DNA of 64,000 nt from an uncultured Planctomycetales bacterium (GTDB lineage: Bacteria; Planctomycetota; Planctomycetia; Pirellulales; S012-138): assembly GCA_937982665.1 (NCBI GenBank), contig CALJLD010000075.1, positions 29,301 to 93,300 on the forward strand, given 5' to 3'. Positions within the stretch are counted from its first letter, which is position 1; each line of letters begins with the position of its first letter. The notes beneath the pieces were generated by a model. The model was not told the DNA's origin. It ran no database searches and saw only the letters and a list, made by a program, of their open reading frames with translations. Below are positions 35,864-45,422 of the stretch, piece after piece. The position numbers and the translations under genes are program-made.

Positions 35864-36349
35864 ATGAGCGACGCCGCACAAGTCCCCGAGTTTGCCCCGG
35901 TCCTGGGCCGCGTGCCCAGCGGCATCTTTGTGCTGACCGCAAAGAGCGGCGAAGACGAGACCGGCATGTTGGCGAGTTGGGTGCAGCAGGCTGGTTTTGA
36001 ACCGCCCATGGTCACCGTTGCGGTGAAGCTGGGACGGTACATCGGCGACTGGCTGGAACAAGGTGGCGACTTTGTGCTCAATCTGCTGCCGGAGAAGTCG
36101 CACTTGATGAAGCACTTTGGGCGAGGCTTTGAGCCGGGCGAGCCGGCGTTTACAGGCGTCAGTACGGACCGGATTGCCGAAAACGCTCCGCCGATATTGA
36201 CCGACGCATTGGGCTATTTCGTTTGCCGTGGCAGCAAGGCAATCGATTCCGGCGACCATCGCATTTATCTTGCCGAAGTTATCGGCGGAAAAATGTTGGC
36301 CGATGAAAGGCCAGCGGTGCATATCCGCAAGAGCGGACTGCACTATTGA
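35864..36349 (+). CDS. flavin reductase-like FMN-binding protein
   Basis: 161 residues from ATG 35864 (a GTG two codons upstream is the other option). The split-barrel flavin reductase fold is visible: LGRVPSGIFVLTAKSG, TGMLASWVQQAGFEPPMVTV and DHRIYLAEVIGGKM near the end. It is closest to the DIM6/NTAB and diflavin-protein C-terminal type with the TGMLASWVQQ segment. It probably binds FMN and reduces it with NAD(P)H. The partner oxygenase or oxidase is not in the window. Confidence 0.87.
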   Translation: MSDAAQVPEFAPVLGRVPSGIFVLTAKSGEDETGMLASWVQQAGFEPPMVTVAVKLGRYIGDWLEQGGDFVLNLLPEKSHLMKHFGRGFEPGEPAFTGVSTDRIAENAPPILTDALGYFVCRGSKAIDSGDHRIYLAEVIGGKMLADERPAVHIRKSGLHY

Positions 36350-36495
36350 TCAGAATTCTAGGTCAGAGTTCTTACGTCAGAGCGTTTGGCCGAAGGCAGA
36401 GATTGCGCAGCTTGGATTCCAGTTGCGCGCAGTGCCAAACTTGCACGCGTCGCACCTGCCGGCGCTCTAACATGGCTTCTTTGCTTGGCCGGCTT

Positions 36496-37683
36496 TCAAA
36501 TAGCTTCGTGCGACGTAAGTTCAAACTCCCGTCGCCAACTTGTTCCGCTGCGGAAGCAAGCGAAAGCCACGCCGCCAAAGAGCACCGCGATGATGATGCC
36601 CCAACTCAAGGCCGTGCCTCGGTTGGCTTCGACACCGAACCAGGAAAAGCTCATCGCCGCAATCGCGGAGCCAATGAGGTAGGCCACGCTTGTGGCCGCC
36701 AACAGGCATCCGCCGATCCAGACCGTGCTCCAATCCGGCAGCGAGACAACCCAGGCGACATACAGCACATGCAACAGCAAACCCACCAGCGCGATGATCG
36801 CCCAAACTGGTGCGCTCATTAAGTTAATGTGCGGCAAGGCGGGCGCGGCAGCCAACAGCGAAACGCCGGCCACGGCCATGGCGAGCAGATACACCATTCG
36901 CACATGTCCTTGATCGGCCGCTTGTTCGCCTGATGCGGATTGCACGTAGATGCCAGAACCGATGGCTCCGGAAGGAAGGATCACAGTTGCTTCCGGGAAA
37001 GGGACAACATCCGCAGGCGCATTGGGAAAGGGGAGCGAAAATGCGACGGCGGGCTGAGCAGCAACTGAAGATGCCGCAGGCGCTGCAGTTTGCGGCGCGT
37101 TCCGCTTGTTGGCCTTACCCTTTGTGCCTTTTTCCTTGGTATGATCCTTGGCAGGCGGTTCTTTTGCCGGGGCGGGCGATTCGGTCTTCGCCTTGGCTTT
37201 GTTTGTTTTGCCTTTGGAGGGCTTGCTCTCTTTAGCAGGAGCAGCTTCCGCCACGGGTGCTGACGAGCTAGCGGTGGATGACTTCGCCGCTTTTGCAGCT
37301 GGCGGTGCCGCTTTGCTTTGCTGAGATTTCCCGGCTGGGGGCGGCTTGGGTTGAGGGCTATCGACCGGCACGGCCGCAACCGGGGGCGCGCTGGCTGGAG
37401 GAGTGCCTGCTGGTTGGGCCTCAACTGGTTGCGCCTGAACGGGAGGAGCCGCCTCGGCAGGCTTCGCGGCGATCGGTGGAGCTGCCACAGGGGGCGGTTC
37501 TATGTTGGGCTGCTGGGGCTGCTTCGCAGCGCCTTGCGCGGACGTTGGGTCGCTGGTTTCGAGCGTACTTTCGGCGGGCACCAGGATCTTGGCGTTGCAG
37601 GAAGGGCAGCGGACTTTGCGTCCGGCGAAGTCGTCCGGAACGGACAGCTTATGCCCGGCGGTACAGCGAAAGCGAATGGTCAT
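36496..37683 (-). CDS. zinc-ribbon, Pro/Ala/Lys-rich multi-pass membrane protein
   Basis: 395 residues. The N-terminal zinc ribbon (residues 1-37, CTAGHKL...VRCPSCNAKILVP) is followed by about 200 residues of Pro/Ala/Lys-rich disordered linker, then four hydrophobic segments (VYLLAMAVAGVSLLAAAPAL, VWAIIALVGLLLHVLYVAWV, VWIGGCLLAATSVAYLIGSA, SWGIIIAVLFGGVAFACF). It starts with MTIRFRC, nearly the same as the other ribbon protein at 44322-45164 (MTIRFLC). Function is unknown; this kind of chimeric protein is frequent in planctomycetes. Confidence 0.75.
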   Translation of the reverse strand: MTIRFRCTAGHKLSVPDDFAGRKVRCPSCNAKILVPAESTLETSDPTSAQGAAKQPQQPNIEPPPVAAPPIAAKPAEAAPPVQAQPVEAQPAGTPPASAPPVAAVPVDSPQPKPPPAGKSQQSKAAPPAAKAAKSSTASSSAPVAEAAPAKESKPSKGKTNKAKAKTESPAPAKEPPAKDHTKEKGTKGKANKRNAPQTAAPAASSVAAQPAVAFSLPFPNAPADVVPFPEATVILPSGAIGSGIYVQSASGEQAADQGHVRMVYLLAMAVAGVSLLAAAPALPHINLMSAPVWAIIALVGLLLHVLYVAWVVSLPDWSTVWIGGCLLAATSVAYLIGSAIAAMSFSWFGVEANRGTALSWGIIIAVLFGGVAFACFRSGTSWRREFELTSHEAI

Positions 37684-37809
37684 CGCACGCAGAAGTGAGA
37701 AATTGAGGGGTTTTCTCCAGTCTCACGTGCGGCAGGAAGCTGGTCAAGCAAAGAAGTCCAGCACGCAGGCGATGAGCGTCTAAAAAGAAGCACTCGCTCT
37801 AGACTGAGC

Positions 37810-38187
37810 CTAACTCCCGGCCGCTGCAGCCGCGGCCGCTTGCTGCTGAGCGGCAATCATCGCCGCCGCTGCGGTGGTTCCGCTGTTGCCGTACAGAGAC
37901 GTCAGCGAGGGGATGCCGTGCCCTTTGCCTTTGAGCGGATTGTCCCAAAGTTGCCCGCCATTGAGCGGATCAAGGCAATAGGTATAGCCCTGCACGGAAC
38001 AGATCAAGCGATCGTTGTCGAGCAAGACGGCGACGTACGAACCTCGACCTTTGGGCGAATACCATTCCCAGACGATGTCGCCTGTTTCGCGATCCAGCGC
38101 GATCACCCGGGAATTGAAACCCAGGTAGACCAGGTCTTGAATGGTGTGGGTTGGTTGCGGCGGCAGTTGATTGGGGAAGTCTGACAT
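37810..38187 (-). CDS. short PQQ-like repeat protein
   Basis: 125 residues. LVYLGFNSRVIALDRETGDIVWEW and YTYCLDPLNGGQLWDNPL are PQQ/quinoprotein-type beta-propeller repeats, about one and a half blades, far short of a full propeller. The last 25 residues are Ala/Gln-rich. No signal peptide, so it is probably cytoplasmic and may oligomerise. It lies upstream of nothing obviously related and downstream of the pdh operon on the same strand. Confidence 0.75.
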   Translation of the reverse strand: MSDFPNQLPPQPTHTIQDLVYLGFNSRVIALDRETGDIVWEWYSPKGRGSYVAVLLDNDRLICSVQGYTYCLDPLNGGQLWDNPLKGKGHGIPSLTSLYGNSGTTAAAAMIAAQQQAAAAAAAGS

Positions 38188-38265
38188 GACGCAAACATTC
38201 TGCTGTAAACGAGCAAACGATTTGGCGCAAACAGCGGGCGGAAGTCGTTTGATTTGCGGTTGGGG

Positions 38266-39663
38266 TTACGGTGCAAGCAACAAGCGACCGGGGTTCTGCA
38301 AATAGTCCTTCACTTCGTTGAGGTAACGCGCGGCGGCCGCGCCGTCCACCAGACGGTGATCGTACGAAAGCGAAAGCGGCATCATCAAACGAATTTCAAC
38401 TTCGTCATCGGCAACCACAACGGGCAGCTTCCGCGAACGACCCAACAACAAGATGGCCACTTCCGGGTGATTGATGATGGGCGTGGAATACGTTCCGCCA
38501 ATCGCGCCCAGATTGCTGATGGTGAAGGTGCCGCCTTTGATGTCGTCCAGTGCGAATTTGCCATCGCGTACGGACTCGGCCATGTTGGCAAGTCCTCTGG
38601 CGATGTTGGGAATGCTCTGACGATCTGTTTCTCGCATGACCGGAACCACCAGTCCGCGCGGTGTATCGACCGCCACGCCGATATTGACGTAGTCTTTGTA
38701 GACAACCTGATTGTTGTCCAAGTCCAAAGACGCGTTGATCTCCGGATGCCGTCGCAATGCCAGAGCGCAGGCTTTGATCACAAACGGCATCATTGTCAGC
38801 TTGACGTCGCCGTAATCCGCGGAGCTGCTCTTGCGGATCAAATTCAACTCGGTGATGTCCGCGTCATCAAAGTTGGTGACATGCGGAATCACCGAAGCGC
38901 TTTGCGCCATGTTGCGGGCGATCGCCTGACGGATTCGCGACATGGGCGCGACCCGGACTGGGCCATAGCCATCTTCGCCGGCATCGCCTTCGATCTTTGT
39001 GATCGGCGGAGCTGAAGCGGACTTTGTTTGCGTGGGTGCCGCTTGCGAAGATGTTGCGCCGCCGCGGCTCATCAACTCGCGTACGGAGCGCTGCACATCT
39101 TCGCGCGTTATCCGACCACCTTCGCCAGAGCCGGACACTGTGTGCAAGTCCACGCCCAATTCACGGGCATAGCGGCGGGTGTCCGGGCCGGCCGGCGCGG
39201 GACCACGACCGTCGCCCAAATCGGACGATGGCGTTTGCTGGGACGTTTGCGGGGGTGCGGCCGTTGCTGTGCTACTTGGGGCCGATGGTGTTGGTGACGG
39301 GGCTCCATTGCCGGAAGCCGCGTGACTGGCTGCCGGCGCTGATTGTGTTTGCTGGGGAGCGGCCACTTCTTGTTTGGCTTCGGCCGGAGCCTGTTCTTTC
39401 GCAGGCGCGGCGGCCGGCGCACCACCACTAGAAGAGACGGTCAGGATCACGCCGCCGATGGCAATGGTATCCCCCTTCTTGACGTGAATCTTCTCGATGA
39501 CTCCGGCGACTCCGGACGGGACCGGGATGACGGCCTTTTCCGTTTCCACTTCCAACACGTCCTGATCGACCGCAATGGTGTCGCCTTCGGAAACGAGCAC
39601 GTCGACAACATCGCCTGACTCGATCCCGTCACCCAATTCCGGCAGTTTGAATTCCGTGGACAT
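38266..39663 (-). CDS. aceF: dihydrolipoyllysine-residue acetyltransferase (PDH E2)
   Basis: E2 core of pyruvate dehydrogenase. 465 residues from MSTEFKLPELGDGIESGDVV. One N-terminal lipoyl domain with the lipoylated Lys in VETEKAVIPVPS, a long Ala/Pro linker, a peripheral subunit-binding domain (RRYARELGVDLHTVSGSGEG) and a catalytic domain ending in SLSYDHRLVDGAAAARYL with the catalytic His and Asp. Upstream in-frame codons are not conserved. It is third in the lpd-aceE-aceF operon. Confidence 0.94.
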   Translation of the reverse strand: MSTEFKLPELGDGIESGDVVDVLVSEGDTIAVDQDVLEVETEKAVIPVPSGVAGVIEKIHVKKGDTIAIGGVILTVSSSGGAPAAAPAKEQAPAEAKQEVAAPQQTQSAPAASHAASGNGAPSPTPSAPSSTATAAPPQTSQQTPSSDLGDGRGPAPAGPDTRRYARELGVDLHTVSGSGEGGRITREDVQRSVRELMSRGGATSSQAAPTQTKSASAPPITKIEGDAGEDGYGPVRVAPMSRIRQAIARNMAQSASVIPHVTNFDDADITELNLIRKSSSADYGDVKLTMMPFVIKACALALRRHPEINASLDLDNNQVVYKDYVNIGVAVDTPRGLVVPVMRETDRQSIPNIARGLANMAESVRDGKFALDDIKGGTFTISNLGAIGGTYSTPIINHPEVAILLLGRSRKLPVVVADDEVEIRLMMPLSLSYDHRLVDGAAAARYLNEVKDYLQNPGRLLLAP

Positions 39664-39775
39664 TGCTTCTTCTTGATTCAGTTCGATGCGGATTGCACCT
39701 TGCGTTGTTGATGAGCGAATGAAGGTGGGGTGCACCCACCCTACGATGGATGTTGAGGCGTGATGCGCGATTGCA

Positions 39776-42472
39776 CTAACTGGTCAACGGGTTGGCCTTT
39801 GCGGGATCAATGTTGAGGTCTTTGATCGCTTTGGTCACGGTTTCTTTCTTAACCTGGCACGTTTTGTTCAGTTGATTCAGCGATGCAAGCACGACGCTTT
39901 CCGCGTCAACTTCAAAGAAGCGGCGGAGGTTCTCACGGATTTCGCTGCGGCCAAAGCCATCGGTTCCCAGTGCGTACAAACCGCCGGGGAGCCAAGGAGC
40001 AATCTGCTCCGGCACTTGCCGCACGTAATCGCTGGTGGCGATGAACGGACCGGGGACGCCTTCCACAACAGTCTCCAGGTAACTCTTGCGTGGCTTCTCG
40101 CCGGGGTTGAGCATGTTCCAGCGTCGGGCTTCGATGGCTTCGCGGCGAAGTTGGTGGTAGCTCGTCACGCTCCATACGTCGCTCGCCACGCCGTACTTAT
40201 CGGCAAGAATGTGTTGGCCTTCCAAGGCCGACCGCAACAGCGCGCCGCTACCCAACAGTTGCACACGCGGGGCGTCCTTCTCGGTCTCGACGGAGTTCAG
40301 GCGGTACATGCCGCGGAGGATGCCTTCGCGAACTTCAGGCGATTCCGGCAGCGGCGGCTGGACGTAGCCTTCGTTCTCCAGGGTGATGTAATAGATCAGC
40401 GGTTGATCCTCGGCATACATTTTTTGCATGCCATCGAGGATGATCATTGTCGTTTCATAGGCATAAGCCGGATCGTAGCAGCGAACCGTGGGGAACGCGG
40501 AAGCAATCAAGTGGCTGTGGCCGTCTTGATGCTGCAAGCCTTCTCCGTTGAGCGTGGTGCGTCCGGCCGTGGCCCCCAGCATGAAGCCTTTGGTGCGGGC
40601 GTCGCATGCGGCCCAAACCAAATCTCCAATCCGCTGGAAGCCAAACATGGAGTAGTAGATGAAGAACGGAATCATGTTGATGCCGTGCGTGGAATACGAA
40701 GTTCCGGCGGCAATGAATGACGACATTGACCCGGCTTCCGTGATCCCCTCTTCCAGCAACTGACCGTTCTCGGCTTCCTTGTAGTACGCGATTTGTTGAG
40801 CATCGACCGGTTCATACAACTGCCCGGCGTGCGAATAGATGCCGACCTGACGGAAGAGGCCTTCCATGCCAAAGGTGCGGCTTTCGTCCGGCACAATCGG
40901 CACGATGTTCTTGCCGATCTTCTTGTCGCGGAGCAACTTGGTGAAGAAGCGGACAAAGCCCATGGTGGTGGACCATTCTTTGTCTTCGCTGCCAGCGAAT
41001 GTTGCGTCGTCCGCGTAGTCTTCAAAGGTGGGAACTTCGATCTTGATCGATTCGCGTGGGCGCGACGGTACGGAGCCGCCCAGCTTCTCGCGGCGCTCGC
41101 GAAGGTATTTGATCTCCGCGCTGTCTTCTGCCGGTTTGTAGAACGGCGCTTCAGCGACATCCTCATCAGAAATGGGAATGCCAAACCGCGTGCGGAACTC
41201 ACGCAGTTCATCATCATTGAGTTTCTTTTGCTGGTGTGTGATGTTGCGGCCTTCGCCGGCTTCGCCCAGGCCATAGCCTTTGATGGTCTTGGCGAGAATT
41301 ACCGTGGGACGGTCCGATTCGACGGCGGCCTTAAAGGCGGCGTAAACCTTATCGGGATCGTGGCCGCCGCGGCGCAATCGCTCGATGGTGTCATCCGACA
41401 TGTGGCTGACCATCTCGAGCAATTCCGGGTACTTGCCGAAGAAGTCCTCACGGATGAATGAGCCGGGGCTGACGACGTACTTTTGGTACTGACCGTCAAC
41501 AACCTCTTCCATCCGCTTGACCAGGAGGCCACTTTCGTCGCTATCGAGCAGTTGGTCCCAATCGCCACCCCAGACAACTTTGATGACATTCCAGCCGGCT
41601 CCGCGGAAGATGCCTTCGAGCTCTTGAATGATCTTGCCGTTACCACGAACGGGGCCATCCAAGCGCTGCAAGTTGCAGTTGACCACAAAGATCAGGTTGT
41701 CGAGCTTCTCGCGCGAGGCCAACGTGATGGCGCCCAATGTCTCTGGCTCATCGGTCTCGCCATCGCCCAAGAACGCCCAAACGTGTTGGCCGCGGGTATC
41801 TTTGATACCCCGGTCCGTGAGGTACTTGTTGAAGCGGGCTTGATAGATCGCCATGATCGGCGCTAAACCCATGGAGACGGTGGGAAACTCCCAAAAGCCG
41901 GGCATCAACCAAGGGTGCGGATAGCTGGAAAGTCCGCCTTCTGGCGCGAGTTCCAAGCGGAAATTTTCCAGGTCTTGTTCAGTCAGCCGGCCTTCCAGAA
42001 ACGCGCGAGCATAGACTCCCGGCGAGGCATGGCCTTGGAAGTAGATTTGATCGCCGGAGTAGTCGCCGTTGCGGCCGCGGAAGAAGTGGTTGAAGGCGAC
42101 CTCATACAAAGTGGCCGCGGAAGCGTACGTAGAGATGTGCCCGCCAATGCCGCTGTGATTGCGGTTACCGCGAACGACCATCGCCATGGCGTTCCAGCGA
42201 ATGAAGCTCTTGATGCGGCGCTCGATCTCGCGGTTGCCGGGATAGACTGGCTGGCGTTCTACCGGGATGGTGTTGATGTATGGCGTTGTGGGCGTGAACG
42301 GAACTTCGACGCCTTCTCGATGAGCGGTTTGCTTCAGGACGGAAAGCAGGAAGCGGACGCGGTCCGCGCCTTTGGATTCCAAAACGTACCGAAGGGACTC
42401 GACCCATTCGGCCGTTTCCTGCGGATCATAATCACCATCGAAGACGGATTTTGCTGGCGCCTCTGTCGACAT
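39776..42472 (-). CDS. aceE: pyruvate dehydrogenase E1, homodimeric type
   Basis: TPP-dependent decarboxylation of pyruvate. 898 residues from MSTEAPAKSVFDGDYDPQET; this start fits the usual AceE N-terminus. Seen: GHISTYASAATLYEVAFNHF, the TPP-binding HVWAFLGDGETDEPETLGAI and NCNLQRLDGPVRGNGKIIQE, ITEAGSMSSFIAAGTSYSTH and the C-terminal domain with YALGTDGFGRSEIRENLRRF. It is complete and lies between lpd and aceF, 112 bases before aceF. Confidence 0.95.
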   Translation of the reverse strand: MSTEAPAKSVFDGDYDPQETAEWVESLRYVLESKGADRVRFLLSVLKQTAHREGVEVPFTPTTPYINTIPVERQPVYPGNREIERRIKSFIRWNAMAMVVRGNRNHSGIGGHISTYASAATLYEVAFNHFFRGRNGDYSGDQIYFQGHASPGVYARAFLEGRLTEQDLENFRLELAPEGGLSSYPHPWLMPGFWEFPTVSMGLAPIMAIYQARFNKYLTDRGIKDTRGQHVWAFLGDGETDEPETLGAITLASREKLDNLIFVVNCNLQRLDGPVRGNGKIIQELEGIFRGAGWNVIKVVWGGDWDQLLDSDESGLLVKRMEEVVDGQYQKYVVSPGSFIREDFFGKYPELLEMVSHMSDDTIERLRRGGHDPDKVYAAFKAAVESDRPTVILAKTIKGYGLGEAGEGRNITHQQKKLNDDELREFRTRFGIPISDEDVAEAPFYKPAEDSAEIKYLRERREKLGGSVPSRPRESIKIEVPTFEDYADDATFAGSEDKEWSTTMGFVRFFTKLLRDKKIGKNIVPIVPDESRTFGMEGLFRQVGIYSHAGQLYEPVDAQQIAYYKEAENGQLLEEGITEAGSMSSFIAAGTSYSTHGINMIPFFIYYSMFGFQRIGDLVWAACDARTKGFMLGATAGRTTLNGEGLQHQDGHSHLIASAFPTVRCYDPAYAYETTMIILDGMQKMYAEDQPLIYYITLENEGYVQPPLPESPEVREGILRGMYRLNSVETEKDAPRVQLLGSGALLRSALEGQHILADKYGVASDVWSVTSYHQLRREAIEARRWNMLNPGEKPRKSYLETVVEGVPGPFIATSDYVRQVPEQIAPWLPGGLYALGTDGFGRSEIRENLRRFFEVDAESVVLASLNQLNKTCQVKKETVTKAIKDLNIDPAKANPLTS

Positions 42473-42693
42473 GAATTCCCTCGAGTCCTGAGCGCAAAAC
42501 GAACTACGGATTTGGGGGATGCGGAGACCGCTGCCGCCCAAACCATCTTATGAAATCTAAGCGGCTGGCAAACACGCCTGCCCCCCTGCCACCAGAAATG
42601 GCGTCACCAAGAAATGGTGATACCAGCCGATCAATCGTTCACGAATTGTGCTTCGCGAAATCTACCTAAAACACTTTGGGGCAATATCTTACC

Positions 42694-44100
42694 TCATTTT
42701 CGCAGCGGGCGATAGATTTCCGTCGCCGTGCCCAGGAACAGCTCCGCCGCATTTCCGACAGTTTCTGAAAGTGTTGGGTGGGGATGGATAGTTTCGGCAA
42801 GATCTCGGGTCGTGCAGCCCATTTCGATCGCCAGCGTGGCCTCGGAAATCAAGTCTCCGGCATTCATTCCGACGATCCCGACCCCCAGCACGCGATCGGT
42901 TTCGGGATCGACGATCATCTTGGTTGTGCCTTCGGTCCGTCCCAGCGAAAGGGCTCGACCGCTGGCCAACCACGGATAGCGATTGACCTCGACGGTGCGG
43001 CCTTGTTGTTTGGCCTCTTCTTCCGTGATGCCGGTCCAGGCGATTTCGGGATCGGTGAAGACAACGGCCGGAATGGCCATCTTGTCGAAAGCGGCGGGTT
43101 GGCCAAGCAGGGCCTCGGCGGCAACCTTGCCCTCGTGCGTGGCTTTGTGGGCGAGCATCGGTTCGCCGGCGGCATCGCCAATGACCAGCAACTTGGGATC
43201 AGCGGTCCGCATCTGATCGTCATGCTCGATGAAGCCACGCTCGGTGACTTTGACTTTTGTGTTTTCCAGACCGAGGTTGGCCGTGTTGGGTTTGCGGCCG
43301 ATGGAAACCAGCACGCGATCATATTGTTCGCTGAACTCGCCGTCGCTGCCGGCCATTTTGACTTCGACCTTGTCGCCAGATTGTGCCAGGCTGAGGACCT
43401 TGGTCTCCAAGTAGATATTGCTGAGTATGCCTTTCTCGAGCCGTTTCTGCAGCGGGCGAACAAGATCTCGATCCGCGCCGGGCAACAGGCCTGGCGTGAG
43501 TTCCACGACGCTGACTTGCGTGCCTAACGAGGCATAGACGGTGGCCATTTCCAGACCGATGTAGCCGCCGCCGACAACCAGCATGGTCTCCGGCGCGTCT
43601 TTGAGTTCCAAAGCGCCCGTTGAGTCCATCACGCGGTCCGAGCCGATATCGAACGCGGGAATCTTGGTGGGCACGGAACCAGTCGCGATGATGCAGTGAT
43701 CGAACGTGAGTTCGGTTTCGTCACTACCTTCCAGCTTCAATTTGCCGGAATCGACAAAAGTTCCACGCGCATTGATGACTTTGACTTTTCTTTGTTTGGC
43801 AAGTTGCGCCAGGCCGCCGGAGAGCGTGGAGATGACTTTCTCTTTGCGCTCGCGGAGTTTGTCGATAGTGATCTGCGGTTGGGCGAACTCGACGCCCCAC
43901 TCATCCATTTCGTTAACTTCGGAAATGACTCGGGCAACATGCAGCAGCGCTTTGGAAGGGATACATCCACGCAACAGGCACGTCCCGCCCAGTCGGGATT
44001 CGGCTTCGACGAGTGTGACTTCCATTCCATGGTCCGCGGCCAAAAACGCGGCTGCGTATCCGCCGGGTCCGCCGCCAAGAACGACAAGTTGTGAATGCAT
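42694..44100 (-). CDS. lpdA: dihydrolipoyl dehydrogenase (PDH E3)
   Basis: 468 residues. FAD motif LVVLGGGPGGYAAAFLAADH, redox-active disulfide in GGTCLLRGCIPSKALLH (CxxxxC), NAD motif MLVVGGGYIGLEMATVYAS and the C-terminal HPHPTLSETV with the active-site His-Glu-type dyad region. It reoxidises the E2 lipoyl group. It is the first gene of the lpd-aceE-aceF operon, with a 221-base leader. Confidence 0.96.
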   Translation of the reverse strand: MHSQLVVLGGGPGGYAAAFLAADHGMEVTLVEAESRLGGTCLLRGCIPSKALLHVARVISEVNEMDEWGVEFAQPQITIDKLRERKEKVISTLSGGLAQLAKQRKVKVINARGTFVDSGKLKLEGSDETELTFDHCIIATGSVPTKIPAFDIGSDRVMDSTGALELKDAPETMLVVGGGYIGLEMATVYASLGTQVSVVELTPGLLPGADRDLVRPLQKRLEKGILSNIYLETKVLSLAQSGDKVEVKMAGSDGEFSEQYDRVLVSIGRKPNTANLGLENTKVKVTERGFIEHDDQMRTADPKLLVIGDAAGEPMLAHKATHEGKVAAEALLGQPAAFDKMAIPAVVFTDPEIAWTGITEEEAKQQGRTVEVNRYPWLASGRALSLGRTEGTTKMIVDPETDRVLGVGIVGMNAGDLISEATLAIEMGCTTRDLAETIHPHPTLSETVGNAAELFLGTATEIYRPLRK

Positions 44101-44321
44101 GAGCGAGTCAGGTATTGAGTGATTGTGTAATAAGCCTGCCCCTCAAAAAATGGCGGGACAGAATGATGTTTGGCGTTTTTCTTAGCGCCGCAGGAGGTGA
44201 GAAATCCCCCACGCGGCGCGGCAGAGTGGCCATCTTAGCTGGCGAATTGCCATGCGCAAACACCCGCTGGCCAGCCGGAATCTTATAGCCCGGCAGATTA
44301 GAACATTAGGACGGTGGCGCT

Positions 44322-45164
44322 CTAATCAAACATTCCCGGTGGCAATTCCGTGATTTCACGGACAGCCACCCGATGAATCTTCGCCCAAGGAATCAGGTAC
44401 AGCGTGTGAGTGTCATTCTGCTCCAAGACGGCAAACACCGCGTGCTGACCGTGCGAGAGCTCGTGAGCGTAGTGCTGCGGGGAGATGCGTTCATTATCGC
44501 CAAAGTAGACATCAACAATTGCGTCGCGCTGCGTACCATCCCACAAAGCCTCAAAGAGCGCAGTCATGGCGTGCGGAGAATCCGCGGGATTCGCAATCGA
44601 AGGGAAGACGGCACCTGGGACGTGAGAACCAAATGGCGAGTCGCCAGCTTCCAGCGATGACGGAGCATGAGGGTAGTGGCCAACCGAGCCGGAAGCAGCA
44701 CTATCGCCTGGCGAAGAGTCGGCCGTCTCGTCGTTAGCGTCTGGGTCGAGCATGATGCCGTCAGCGATTGCGCTTTCCAGCGAAGCGTTCTCCAAAGCGT
44801 CCTTGCTCTCAGACGTTGCGGAATCTCCGTTGCTTGATTCCGATGCACCTTTGGAAGAAACACTGTTTGAAGTGCCTGTCGAAGTCGCAGTTTCCGTTTG
44901 CGCGGCTCCCGGCACGCGGACCGTTTTCTCGCAGGCGGGGCACTTGCCCAATTGTCCGGCCATCCGGGCGGGCACGCGAATGGCGTGACCAGCTGGGCAC
45001 GTAAAGCCAATCACGGCTTCCGCTTTGCGCAGCTCTCCACCGCTCCCCTCAGTAAAGGGAACCTGAAACATCGCTTCGCAGGTTGGGCACTTGCCATAAG
45101 AACCTGCCTGAGTGGCAGTTGAACTCAGGCCGTGGCCATTGGGGCAAAGGAATCGGATCGTCAT
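44322..45164 (-). CDS. double zinc-ribbon protein with C-terminal beta domain
   Basis: 280 residues. Two similar ribbons: residues about 1-37 (CPNGHGL...GKCPTCEAMFQVP) and about 52-87 (CPAGHAIRVPARMAGQLGKC). A Ser/Glu/Ala-rich disordered middle (about 90-190) follows. The C-terminal 80 residues are a small beta-rich domain (IVDVYFGDNERISPQHYAHE, HTLYLIPWAKIHRVAVREIT) of a family I cannot name; an Sm/LSm-like or PilZ-like strand order is possible. No membrane segment. It shares the N-terminal motif with the ribbon protein at 36496-37683. Confidence 0.7.
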   Translation of the reverse strand: MTIRFLCPNGHGLSSTATQAGSYGKCPTCEAMFQVPFTEGSGGELRKAEAVIGFTCPAGHAIRVPARMAGQLGKCPACEKTVRVPGAAQTETATSTGTSNSVSSKGASESSNGDSATSESKDALENASLESAIADGIMLDPDANDETADSSPGDSAASGSVGHYPHAPSSLEAGDSPFGSHVPGAVFPSIANPADSPHAMTALFEALWDGTQRDAIVDVYFGDNERISPQHYAHELSHGQHAVFAVLEQNDTHTLYLIPWAKIHRVAVREITELPPGMFD

Positions 45165-45422
45165 TTTCTCAGTCTGACGAAACTATCAGAAGGGAATTTG
45201 AGCCCACACTTCCAGTGTATCTTGCGAAGCGTATTTGGTGAATTTTCCTGCGAGGCGAATCTCGCGCAAATGTGCCGATGCGGGACAATCTCAGACTTTG
45301 CGGATTCGGTTTTTGACCGTGCGAGACTGGCCAGCTAACTTAACAGGCCAGCCAACTTAGTGGCGACCCACTGAATGACCCGCCTAACTGCTTCCACCCC
45401 TCTACCCGCCCGAGGCCCGCCG

